NCBI RefSeq assembly: GCF_003762905.1
Contig: NZ_RJKS01000002.1
Location: forward strand, 1 to 64,000
Direction: 5' to 3'
DNA: 64,000 bases
Origin: Curtobacterium sp. ZW137
GTDB taxonomy: Bacteria > Actinomycetota > Actinomycetes > Actinomycetales > Microbacteriaceae
Position numbers and translations under genes: made by a program. The stretch's first letter is position 1. Each line of letters begins with the position of its first letter. This document shows positions 39,709 to 47,803 of this stretch, piece after piece. The notes beneath the pieces are model-generated. The model searched no databases and was not told the origin of the DNA. It saw only the letters and a program-made list of their open reading frames with translations.

Positions 39709-41835
39709 TCAGCCGCCGAGCGCCTCCGTCAGCATCGCAGCCATCGCGTCGAGCTGGATGTCGCCGGAGTCGACGAGTTCCTCGTCGGAGCCGTCGAGCG
39801 CACGCGCTGCCAGCCCGGCCTTGGAGTCGATGAGCTCCGCGATCTTCGTGTCGATCGTCTGCGCGGCGATGATCCGCCACGCGGTGACCGGCTCTTCCTG
39901 CCCGATGCGGTGCACGCGGTCGATCGCCTGCGTCTGCTCGGCGCTCGTCCACGACAGCTCGGCCAGGACGACGTTGGACGCCACCTGCAGGTTGAGGCCG
40001 ACGCCCGCCGCGGTGAGCGAGCAGACGATGACGGCTACGTCGGGGTCGTTCACGAACGAGTCGATCTCGGCGGTGCGCTGCGCGGGCGTCTGGTCGCCGC
40101 GGACGGTTGCGGTGCGGAGGCCCCTGCGCGCGAAGACCTCTTCCGCCTGGTCCATCACGTCGAGGTGCTTCGCGAAGAACACGACCTTGCCGACGTTCGA
40201 GGCGAGCTGCGCGGCGTAGTCCGCCGCGAGCTGGGCCTTGGCGCGGCCGATGCGTCGGACCATCGAGAACACGTTCTCGCCGGTCGACGATGCGTCCTGG
40301 TCCTCCAGCTCCCAGCGGGCGACCTGTCGGACGAGCCGGTGGTCGATGCCCTCGACCGGGTCCTGCCCGGTGCGGGCGTCGAGCGCCTGGTGGTAGCGCT
40401 TGACCAGCTTCGCGGTGAGCTCGCGCTCGGCGTCGCGGATCGAGCGGCCCTCTTCGCCGTCGAGCTCGACGGGGATGTCGGCGATCCGACGGGCGGGGAT
40501 GTCCGCCGCGACGTCGACCTTGCGGCGTCGGACGATGCCCATGTCGATCACGGCGCGCCGGGCCTCGACGAAGAAGCCCTGGTCGGCCGGGGTGAGCCCG
40601 ATGTCCTCGAGCTCGTTCATGAGCTTCGCACGGGGCTTCTTGTCGTCGATCCAGCCGAGGTACTCCCAGATGGTGCGGAAGTCCTCAACGGAGTTGATCA
40701 GCGGGGTACCGGTCAGCGCCATCAGGAGCGGCGAGGAGGACCGCGCGCGGATCTTCTCCGCGAGCTGCAGCACGAACTTCGATCGCTGCGAGTCCTTGTT
40801 CTTGATGAAATGCGCCTCGTCGACGACCATGCCCTTGAACCCGAAGGCACCGAGCCAGCCGAAGTGCCGGTCGAGGATCTCGTAGTTCACGATGACGATG
40901 TCGGCGAACCCGTCGAGGTCGTCCCCGTCGCCGTGGATCACGGTCGCGCGGCGGTTCGGCACCCAGCGCTCGGCTTCACGCGCCCAGTTGGTCTTGACGA
41001 CGTTCGGGACCACGACGAGCAGCGGGTACGCGCCGGCGGCCTCGGCGGCGAGCAGCGACTGCGCCGTCTTGCCGAGTCCGGGCTCGTCGGCGAGCAGGAA
41101 CGTCCGGTGCCCCTGTGCGGCCGCCGCGACGAGCTCCGCCTGGTGCTGCATGAGGTTGGTGCCGGACAGCGTGCTGAGCGTCGACGGGTCGGGCAGCGGC
41201 ATCGTCGCCGCGCCACCACCGGCGCCGTACTCGAACGACTTGAACAGCGGGCCGAAGAGCTCCCAGTTCGCCAGGCGCCGCGGGTGTGCGACGGGCTGGT
41301 CCGCGAGCGCGAAGTCCGGCGGCAGGAACGGGTTCGCGAGCTGCCGCTGCACGACGGCCTGCGGGACGACCGCGCGTTCCTGCGTGGCGGCGACCGGTGC
41401 GGGCTCGGCTGCGATGACCAGGTCCTGCGGCTGCATCTCCATGCCGCCGGCGATCATCATGTCCCGCTTGACGGTGCGCGTCGCCTCGGAGACGGACGCT
41501 TCCTCGGCGAGCAGCTGGATCACGCTGGTGTCGCGCGCCGCCGTCTTCGCGAGGATCTGCGCCACGCCGTCGAGCCGCTTCATCTGCTCGGCGCGCTGCG
41601 CGTCGGTGAGCTCCGTGTCGGCCTTCACCCTGGCGCGTTCCTCGCGCATGAGCAGGGCGACCGCCTGGAACTTCGTGCGGTTCGTCGTCTTCAGCGCTCC
41701 GCGTTGCGCGGCCGCCTCGACCTCGCGCACGGCGCGGGCGAGCACCGGGATGACACCGTCGTTGTCGAGCGGCCGGGTCCGGCGCGACGCGGTCCGCGTC
41801 CCACCGGCTGCACGCCGCGTGCCTGATCGAGCCAA
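39709..41835 (-). CDS. SNF2-family DEAD/DEAH-box helicase
   Basis: A 708-residue double-stranded DNA translocase. Two RecA-like lobes occupy about residues 235-700. Walker A is LLADEPGLGKTAQSLL, motif II is VVDEAHFIKN, motif III is LMALTGTPLINS, and the SNF2 motif VI is QAIDRVHRIGQEEPV. The N-terminal 200 residues are helical and not familiar. Possible roles are chromatin or protein removal and repair. The start is TTG at 41835 (LARSGTRRAAGG), chosen because AGGAGGAG is only a few nt upstream. A 514-bp gene-free region precedes it. Confidence 0.88.
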   Translation of the reverse strand: MARSGTRRAAGGTRTASRRTRPLDNDGVIPVLARAVREVEAAAQRGALKTTNRTKFQAVALLMREERARVKADTELTDAQRAEQMKRLDGVAQILAKTAARDTSVIQLLAEEASVSEATRTVKRDMMIAGGMEMQPQDLVIAAEPAPVAATQERAVVPQAVVQRQLANPFLPPDFALADQPVAHPRRLANWELFGPLFKSFEYGAGGGAATMPLPDPSTLSTLSGTNLMQHQAELVAAAAQGHRTFLLADEPGLGKTAQSLLAAEAAGAYPLLVVVPNVVKTNWAREAERWVPNRRATVIHGDGDDLDGFADIVIVNYEILDRHFGWLGAFGFKGMVVDEAHFIKNKDSQRSKFVLQLAEKIRARSSSPLLMALTGTPLINSVEDFRTIWEYLGWIDDKKPRAKLMNELEDIGLTPADQGFFVEARRAVIDMGIVRRRKVDVAADIPARRIADIPVELDGEEGRSIRDAERELTAKLVKRYHQALDARTGQDPVEGIDHRLVRQVARWELEDQDASSTGENVFSMVRRIGRAKAQLAADYAAQLASNVGKVVFFAKHLDVMDQAEEVFARRGLRTATVRGDQTPAQRTAEIDSFVNDPDVAVIVCSLTAAGVGLNLQVASNVVLAELSWTSAEQTQAIDRVHRIGQEEPVTAWRIIAAQTIDTKIAELIDSKAGLAARALDGSDEELVDSGDIQLDAMAAMLTEALGG

Positions 41836-42349
41836 GGCTCCTCCTGTTCCACCCCGCGACCGGGGCGAGCCGCCCGTGCGGGCGGAAGTCTCGTCGGTGC
41901 GTCCGTCGCACCGTTCGCCGGCGGCGGGCCACCGTGGCCCGCCGATCCCCGCGACGTGGTGTGCGACCGTTCGCATCGGAGACACCCGGGTGGTGTCCGT
42001 GGCCGATGCCGTGGTCTGCGCGGAGGATCCGGCGCCGTCGCACGCACGCGATGCTCGGGACTGTGGCGTCCCAGGGCGGTCGCGGACCCGGTGCTCGCGT
42101 CCTTCAAGTGAACGACTGTCGTGTCCGGAATCGACGCGACGCGCGAGCACGCGGTGCGTGCGCGCTCAGTTTACTCCCGGACCACCGACGGAGGCGAGTC
42201 GGCGCACCCCGCGCGAGTCGAGCCTCCCGTCCGGTCCGTGGGTGGCTCCGTGCGTTGGTTGCCGAAACGTGCGTTGGTGGTCCTTCCTTCCGGCCCCCGA
42301 CGCGCGATCCCGCTTTCCAGCGCGCGTGGCATGGGCTGGAACGGACGCC
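41836..42349. other. Gene-free interval upstream of the SNF2 gene
   Basis: No convincing coding frame occurs in these 514 bp. They hold the SNF2 ribosome binding site (41838-41846), a GCGGGCCACCGTGGCCCGC hairpin near 41930, then the family 1 half-site at 42219-42234 and family 2 copy C at 42266-42310. The SNF2 promoter was not identified. Confidence 0.7.
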
Positions 42350-42403
42350 TCAGACGCGCGGTGCGGACCGCGGACGGGCCGCTGGGTCGGACGGGAGGCT
42401 CGG
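42219..42403. repeat. Split family 1 pair enclosing a family 2 copy
   Basis: CGAGCCTCCCGTCCGG (42219-42234) faces CGGACGGGAGGCTCGG (42388-42403). Between them lies AACGTGCGTTGGTGG...ACGCGCGATCC (42266-42310), which resembles the centre of family 2. The right half-site falls inside the phosphotransferase coding region. Confidence 0.75.
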
Positions 42404-43594
42404 TGCCGGTTCCACGAGCGCGGCACGTGTCGCCGCCAGCAGCTGTTCCGCGGTGGCGATCCCGTTCGCAGAGCCGGTGGTGGCCTGGCCGCCGGCGTGC
42501 GCCAGCAGCTGGGCGCCGATCGCCGGTCCGAGGCGCTCGGTCTCGGCCGGGTTGCGAGCCGCCCAGTCCCGGGCGATCGCGTCGGCGAGCCGTTCCGCGG
42601 CGGCCCCACGGTCCGCATCGCCGCGGGACCGGTGCCAGAGTCCGGTCACCACCAGGTGCGCGACGACCGCTCCGATGTCCCGGACGGGGTAGCCCCAGCC
42701 GGCGGTGTCGATGTCGAGGAGCCCGGAGATGCGCCACGGCTCGGCCTCGTCGACGAAGACCTGCTCGAGGTGCAGGTCCCCGTGCACGACCTGCTTCGTC
42801 GCCGCGGCCCACCCGATCGACCGGCGGCCGATCGCGTCGTAGAGCTCGTCGATCTGCTGCGCGTCCTGCGGGAGCGCGGCGACGAGCGTCTTCCGGTGCC
42901 AGTCCGCGTGGTCCATCGCGTCCGCGCGGGCCTGCTGCGTCATCGGGACCGTCGCGATGCGCCCCGTGAGCGCCGCGAGCGAGGCGACGAACCGCGGGTC
43001 GTCGGCGATCTCGAGGATGCGGCTGCCCGCCGGCACGCCGCGGATCCGCTCGAGGACGAGCAGCCCGTCCCCACGGCTCGACAGCACGCGCGGCACCGGG
43101 AGCCCGGCGGCGACGAACTGCTCGTGGGTCTTCACGATCGGCGCGACCCGGTGCGGACGGACGACCTTGAGGAACAGGGTCCCCTCCGGCGCGTCCACAC
43201 GGACGACCGCGCGCTTGCCCGGCCGGTACGCCGCGACCGTCAGGGTCGGGTTCGTGACGGGCATGCCGAGGGTGGTGAGGAGCTCGGCGACCGCGTCACG
43301 GTAGGTGACCTGCGGCAGCACCGGCAGGCCCGGGTCGTTCGGGTACGCCCACACCGAGACGGGCTCGTGCGTCGCCGGGTCGGTGACGAGCGCGCTGTTC
43401 TGGTCGTGGGTCCCGCCGGTGTCCACGTAGGTCAGGACGGTGGCGCGCTGGCCGTTCCGGTCGACGGTGTCGACCTCGTACCCGTAGAGGTAGCCGTTGC
43501 CCGACGGTTCCACCGAGTGGGCGCGTGCGGCCACGACGGTGGTCCCGGAGCCGACGAAGGCCTCCGGGATGACTCGCTCGTGATTCGGCCACAC
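42350..43594 (-). CDS. Phosphotransferase (APH/maltokinase-like kinase fold)
   Basis: A protein of about 414 residues with an aminoglycoside phosphotransferase/maltokinase-like fold. The catalytic loop is VVHGDLHLEQVFVDE, the Mg2+ Asp is in GLLDIDTAGWGYPVRDIG, and the N-lobe strand is GTLFLKVVRPHRVAPIVKTHEQ. The first 130 residues (YGYEVDTVDRNGQRATVLTY) resemble the N-cap of maltokinases. The substrate may be a sugar or small alcohol. The last residues (EPAPSLPSDPAARP) are encoded by a family 1 repeat. I chose GTG at 43594. GTG at 43639 is possible but would crowd the divergent FUSC promoter. Confidence 0.82.
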   Translation of the reverse strand: MWPNHERVIPEAFVGSGTTVVAARAHSVEPSGNGYLYGYEVDTVDRNGQRATVLTYVDTGGTHDQNSALVTDPATHEPVSVWAYPNDPGLPVLPQVTYRDAVAELLTTLGMPVTNPTLTVAAYRPGKRAVVRVDAPEGTLFLKVVRPHRVAPIVKTHEQFVAAGLPVPRVLSSRGDGLLVLERIRGVPAGSRILEIADDPRFVASLAALTGRIATVPMTQQARADAMDHADWHRKTLVAALPQDAQQIDELYDAIGRRSIGWAAATKQVVHGDLHLEQVFVDEAEPWRISGLLDIDTAGWGYPVRDIGAVVAHLVVTGLWHRSRGDADRGAAAERLADAIARDWAARNPAETERLGPAIGAQLLAHAGGQATTGSANGIATAEQLLAATRAALVEPAPSLPSDPAARPRSAPRV

Positions 43595-43661
43595 GACACC
43601 AGTCAACCGTGTCCACGGGCTTTCGTCGCCTTCGTGCACGGCTCGGCGTGCGTCCGGTGGC

Positions 43662-43667
43662 TAGCGT
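43662..43667 (+). promoter_or_regulatory. -10 box for the FUSC gene
   Basis: TAGCGT ends 7 nt before the GTG at 43675, giving the leaderless layout. Confidence 0.45.
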
Positions 43668-43674
43668 TGACGAC

Positions 43675-44790
43675 GTGAACCCGGTCGCGCGTCTCCGCAG
43701 TTCGAGCCGCACGCCGTTGCTGCAGGTCGTGAAGACCGCGGTGGCGGTCGTTGCGGCCGTGCTGCTGTGCCAGGTGGTGATCAACGGGCCGTTCCCGACC
43801 TTCGCCGCGATCGCCGCGCTGCTGGTCGTGCAGCCGAGCATCAACCAGTCGTTCGTGAAGGGGCTCGAGCGGAGCGCCGGGGTCGTCCTCGGGGTGCTGC
43901 TCGCGACCGGGCTGCACTTCCTGCTCGGCGACTCGGTCTGGGTCGTGCTGCTCGTCATCGTCGTCGCGATCCTCATCGCGTGGGCGCTCCGCCTCACCCC
44001 GACCTCCGCGACGCAGGTCGGCATCAGCGGGATGCTCGTCCTCACCGCCGGGGTCGTCACGCCGAACTACTCGGCGGACCGGATCCTCGAGACCGTTCTC
44101 GGCGCCGCAGTGGCGCTCGTCGTGAACGCCGTGATCGTCCCGCCGGTGCTGCTCCGGCCCGCGCACCTCGCCGTCGCGCGGCTCGCCCGGGACACCGCGG
44201 TGGCCTTCGAGCGGGTCGCGATCGGCCTCACCGAGGGGTGGGACCACGACCGCTGGCACGACGCCCTCGTCCGCGCCAGGGCCCTGCGGCAGCAGCATGC
44301 GAAGGCGGAGGCGGCGCTCACCTCGGCGCAGGAGTCCCTCACCATGAACCCCCGCGGCGGGCGGCACCGGACGATCCTCGAGCGGGACGTCGTCGTCGCG
44401 GAGCACCTGCGGGTCCTCGTGACGCGGGTCACGGGCATGACGCGGGCGATCCGGGACAACACCGCGCCGGACCTCCGGGCGGACCCGATGGTGGGGCGGA
44501 TCGCGACGGAGGTGGCTCGTATCGGGGCGGACCTGCGGGCGCTCGGGGCGCGGGTGGAGGCGCCGGCGAACGGTGGTCCCGGCGTCCTGGACGCGGGTCC
44601 CGGCTCCGGGCCGGATGCCGGCGCGGGTTCGGGCCCGGGTTCGGGTTCGGGTTCAGGTCTCGACGCCGAGCCCGCGCTCACCGCGCCGCTCGAGGTCATC
44701 CGGCCGAACTCACGGCACTGGATCCTGATCGGCGCGCTGCTCGAGGACATCCGGCGCGTCCGTGAGGAGCTGCTCGGCGAGGACGACTGA
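43675..44790 (+). CDS. FUSC family membrane protein
   Basis: A 371-residue protein of the FUSC/aromatic acid exporter type. Six helices fill the first 165 residues (LLCQVVINGPFPTFAAIAALLVVQ, ERSAGVVLGVLLATG, GISGMLVLTAGVVTPNYS). A cytosolic helical domain follows, then a Gly/Ser/Pro-rich linker (GSGPDAGAGSGPGSGSGSG) encoded by GGTTCGGGTTCGG repeats, and a final helical tail. Relatives expel aromatic carboxylic acids. The start is GTG at 43675, 7 nt after a -10 box. It is divergent from the phosphotransferase. Confidence 0.87.
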   Translation: MNPVARLRSSSRTPLLQVVKTAVAVVAAVLLCQVVINGPFPTFAAIAALLVVQPSINQSFVKGLERSAGVVLGVLLATGLHFLLGDSVWVVLLVIVVAILIAWALRLTPTSATQVGISGMLVLTAGVVTPNYSADRILETVLGAAVALVVNAVIVPPVLLRPAHLAVARLARDTAVAFERVAIGLTEGWDHDRWHDALVRARALRQQHAKAEAALTSAQESLTMNPRGGRHRTILERDVVVAEHLRVLVTRVTGMTRAIRDNTAPDLRADPMVGRIATEVARIGADLRALGARVEAPANGGPGVLDAGPGSGPDAGAGSGPGSGSGSGLDAEPALTAPLEVIRPNSRHWILIGALLEDIRRVREELLGEDD

Positions 44791-44897
44791 CGCGCGGCTC
44801 CCCCGCCGCCCGCGCGCGCTGCTCCTTCGGTGCGCGCTCCTCCGCCGTTGCGCGTTCCCCCGCGCGCTGCGCGTTCGTCCGCGCGCGCTGCGCGATC

Positions 44898-44999
44898 CTT
44901 CCCACACCGCACGCTGTGGAAAGTGGTTTCGCGCGTGGGAGGTCCTTTCTTCGGGCCCCCTACGCGCGATTCGACTGCCGACGCACGATTTGACTCCCC
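44898..44999. repeat. Family 2 composite repeat, copy B
   Basis: CTTCCCACA...TGTGGAAAG, TTCGCGCGTGGGAGG...CTACGCGCGATT (44928-44972) and CGACGCACGATTTGAC match copy A in order and spacing. It lies between the convergent FUSC and 107-aa genes in a 257-bp gap that otherwise has CGCGCGCTGCGCG direct repeats. Confidence 0.8.
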
Positions 45000-45047
45000 T
45001 GCCACGGGCAGGCGCAGGCGCGCACGGGCCGGAGCAGGCGCGCGCGG

Positions 45048-45371
45048 TCAGGCGCAGGCGGAGGCGGGGGCGGCCGCCGCGGCCTCGGCAGCCGTGCCGA
45101 TGATCTCACCCCAGATCGTGCGGGTCGGGACCGCGGGGTCCGAGGTGACCACGTCCGCATCCGCGAACCGTGCGATCTCGGCGACCACGGCCTCCTGTCC
45201 GGCCTCGCGCGCGGCACGGCTGGCGACGTCCGGGACGGCGGCGCGGAGTTCGGCGACGATCCGGTCGCGGCGGTCACGGTCCATCTGTCCCAGGGCGCCG
45301 ATGCCCTTCCACGCGGCGTCGAGTTCGGCGCGCAGGCGGATGATGGCCGGGTGGTCCGGCTGGTCGTTCAT
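45048..45371 (-). CDS. Small soluble protein of unknown function
   Basis: A 107-residue acidic protein with a helical first part (LRAELDAAWKGIGALGQMDRD), an Ala-rich middle, and TIWGEIIGTAAEAAAAAPAS at the end. No family is recognised. GGGGGACCC lies just before the ATG at 45371. A GACAGGACGTTCTGTC palindrome sits 12 bp upstream and may be an operator. It is divergent from the response regulator gene. Confidence 0.65.
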   Translation of the reverse strand: MNDQPDHPAIIRLRAELDAAWKGIGALGQMDRDRRDRIVAELRAAVPDVASRAAREAGQEAVVAEIARFADADVVTSDPAVPTRTIWGEIIGTAAEAAAAAPASACA

Positions 45372-45383
45372 GGGTCCCCCAGA

Positions 45384-45399
45384 GACAGGACGTTCTGTC
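45384..45399. promoter_or_regulatory. Palindrome upstream of the 107-aa gene
   Basis: GACAGGACGTTCTGTC is a 16-bp near-perfect palindrome (two mismatches) starting 12 bp before the start codon, suitable as a repressor site. Confidence 0.4.
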
Positions 45400-45598
45400 G
45401 GGTACAGCGTCCGGCCGGGAGCCTATCAACGAAGCAAGCAGTGCTCATGTCCCTAGATCACGGGCCACGGGCGGTGCACCCGGGCGCGTCCGACGTGCCG
45501 AGCCAGCCGCGCTCGCTGTGACGAGATTCAGTCAGGATGCCCGTCGGTGCACCCTCCGGGCGTGGTTCGATGCCACGATGGGTCGCAGGAGGTCCACT

Positions 45599-46276
45599 AT
45601 GCGGTTGTTGGTGGTCGAGGACGACGACGAGATGCGCGCGCTCATGGAGCGCGGACTCGCGGCCGAGGGGTACCGCGTCACCGCGGTCGAGAACGGTGTC
45701 GAGGCGCTCATCGCGCTCGGAGAACAGGCGTTCGACCTCGCGGTCGTCGACGTGATGATGCCCGGCATGTCCGGCTTCGAGCTCGCCCGGCGGATCCGCG
45801 AGCGTGAGGACCCCGTTCGCATCCTGCTCGTCACCGCGCGCGACGCCGTCGACGACCGGGTCTTCGGGCTCGACGCCGGTGCGGACGACTACCTCACGAA
45901 GCCCTTCGCCTTCGCCGAACTCACCGCCCGCCTGCGTGCACTCGGCCGGCGCGAGGCCACCGGTGCCCCCCGCACGATCGAGGTCGGGGACGTCTCCATC
46001 GACTCCGAAGCCCGCCGGGTCTCGATCCAGGGTCAGCGCGTCGCCGTCAGCCCGACCGAGTTCGCGCTCCTCCGGCTGCTCGCCCGCTCCGTCGGCACCG
46101 TCGTCGACCGTCCCAAGATCCTCGAAGAGGTCTGGGACGGGTCGCAGCACGTCGACCCCAACGTCGTGGAGCAGTACATCTCGTACCTCCGCAAGAAGCT
46201 GACGGCGCACGACGCGACCGTCGCCATCGCCACCGTGCGTGGCCGGGGCTACCGCCTCGACCTGCTCGGCTCCTGA
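45599..46276 (+). CDS. OmpR/PhoB-family response regulator
   Basis: A 225-residue two-component regulator. The receiver domain has the acidic pair in VVEDDDEM, phospho-acceptor D51 in VVDVMMPGMSG, and K101 in DYLTKPFAFAEL. A winged-helix DNA-binding domain follows (VSPTEFALLRLLARSVGTVV, VVEQYISYLRKKL, RGRGYRLD). I chose ATG at 45599 because GCAGGAGGT is 5 nt upstream. The frame extends further without homology. The cognate kinase follows 20 bp later. Confidence 0.96.
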   Translation: MRLLVVEDDDEMRALMERGLAAEGYRVTAVENGVEALIALGEQAFDLAVVDVMMPGMSGFELARRIREREDPVRILLVTARDAVDDRVFGLDAGADDYLTKPFAFAELTARLRALGRREATGAPRTIEVGDVSIDSEARRVSIQGQRVAVSPTEFALLRLLARSVGTVVDRPKILEEVWDGSQHVDPNVVEQYISYLRKKLTAHDATVAIATVRGRGYRLDLLGS

Positions 46277-46296
46277 CGCCGGGGCCCGTCGTACCG

Positions 46297-47769
46297 ATGC
46301 GCTTCTTCAGGCCGCTCCGGCTGCTCTCGCTCCGGTCGCGGATCACGATCGGGTCGACGGCGATCGCCGCGGTCGTCATCGTGCTGCTCGTCCTGGTGAT
46401 GCGGTTCCAGGTCGTGAGCGTCGTCGCGTCGGCCACCAGGACCCTGCTCGACGCCGACGCCGACCCGTACGTCGCGACGCTCGAGGTCGACAGCGACCCG
46501 GACCTGTCGCCACCCGGCAACGCGCAGCTCGTCGCGGTGGTCTCCCCCGCCGGCGACATCGTGCTCTCCACGATGCCGACCCGGGTCGAGCGGGCACTCG
46601 GCAGCCTGACGACGACCTCGGCCGGCACGAGCGTCATCGACGTGTCCGGCTCCCAGTACCGCGTCGTCGTGGAGCACCCGGTGAACGGTGCCGGTCGCTG
46701 GACGGTGGTGGCCGCCCGCAACTCGCAGGCCGAGGCGATCGTCGTCGACGACCTCACCACGACCCTCTCGATCACCGGCCTGGCCATCCTGGTCGCGTTC
46801 GGCATCGCGTCGTGGGTCCTGGCGACCGCCGCGCTCCGCCCCGTGAACCGGATGCGCCGCGAGGCCGAGCGCCTCTCCGTCGCACCCGAGCGCGCCGAAC
46901 TGCCTGTCGGACCGGCCCAGGACGAGCTGGCGTCCCTGGCCACCACCCTCAACGCGTTCCTCGCCAGGACCCGCCAGGCGACGGAGCGGGAACGCCAGAT
47001 GGTCTCCGACGCCAGCCACGAGCTCCGCACACCCCTGGCGATCCTCACCACCCAGCTCGACCTGGCATCGCTCGACGCCGACGACGCCGCAGCCCTCGCC
47101 GGCCACATCGAACGAGCGAAGAACAACGTGGCGCGGCTGTCCCGCCTGGCGAACGACCTGCTCACGCTGTCACGCATCGAGGAGTCCGAACGGCGCTCCG
47201 AAGACGGCGACCAGCGGCCGCTCACCGCGTGGTCGGACCTCGGTGACGAGGTGATGGCCGCCGTCGACCGCGTCCGGCTCATCGCGAGCGCGAAGGACAT
47301 CACCGTCGACTTCGACCTCGAGCCGCCCGTCGCCGTCGGCGGTTCCGGTCCGGGCATCGGCGGCGGGACCGTCGAGCCGCGGTACCGGCTCGACACCGGT
47401 GGCATGGCACAGCTCGTGACGAACATCGCCGGCAACGCCGTCGCCGCGCTGCCTCGGGGCGGCGGGATCCTGGTGACGTGGCGGACCGCCGGGAACGCCG
47501 GGGAGCTGCAGGTCACCGACGACGGCCCCGGCGTGCCGGAGTCGTTCGTGCCCGTCGCGTTCGACCGCTTCACCCGGCCCGACGAGGCCCGGAAGTCGCG
47601 ACCGAACCCCGACCCGGCGACCGGCGGGATCCCGGTGCCGGGTGGCTCCGGCCTCGGGCTCGCGATCGTGCGGGCGGTCGCGGAACGCGCGGGAGGCACG
47701 GCGTCCCTCCGCAACGTCCGCTCCGGTGGCCTCGAGGTCACCGTGCGCATCCCCGAGGCGCAGCAGTAG
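46297..47769 (+). CDS. HAMP-domain sensor histidine kinase
   Basis: A 490-residue membrane kinase. The first helix (about 17-40) and second helix (about 158-180) bracket a small extracytoplasmic sensor domain. HAMP follows (AALRPVNRMRREAERLS). The H-box is SDASHELRTPLAIL with H241, and the ATP-binding domain shows NIAGNAVAALPRGG (N-box), DDGPGVPE (G1) and GGSGLGLAIVRAV (G2). It should phosphorylate the regulator encoded just upstream. The stimulus is unknown. Confidence 0.95.
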   Translation: MRFFRPLRLLSLRSRITIGSTAIAAVVIVLLVLVMRFQVVSVVASATRTLLDADADPYVATLEVDSDPDLSPPGNAQLVAVVSPAGDIVLSTMPTRVERALGSLTTTSAGTSVIDVSGSQYRVVVEHPVNGAGRWTVVAARNSQAEAIVVDDLTTTLSITGLAILVAFGIASWVLATAALRPVNRMRREAERLSVAPERAELPVGPAQDELASLATTLNAFLARTRQATERERQMVSDASHELRTPLAILTTQLDLASLDADDAAALAGHIERAKNNVARLSRLANDLLTLSRIEESERRSEDGDQRPLTAWSDLGDEVMAAVDRVRLIASAKDITVDFDLEPPVAVGGSGPGIGGGTVEPRYRLDTGGMAQLVTNIAGNAVAALPRGGGILVTWRTAGNAGELQVTDDGPGVPESFVPVAFDRFTRPDEARKSRPNPDPATGGIPVPGGSGLGLAIVRAVAERAGGTASLRNVRSGGLEVTVRIPEAQQ

Positions 47770-47803
47770 CGCCGGCGCTCGCCGCGCTCACTGCCCGCGC
47801 CGC

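Noticed and set aside
41850..42180. A small gene upstream of the SNF2 helicase
   Set aside because: Frames here lack ribosome sites and protein-like composition. The stretch is more likely leader and promoter DNA.
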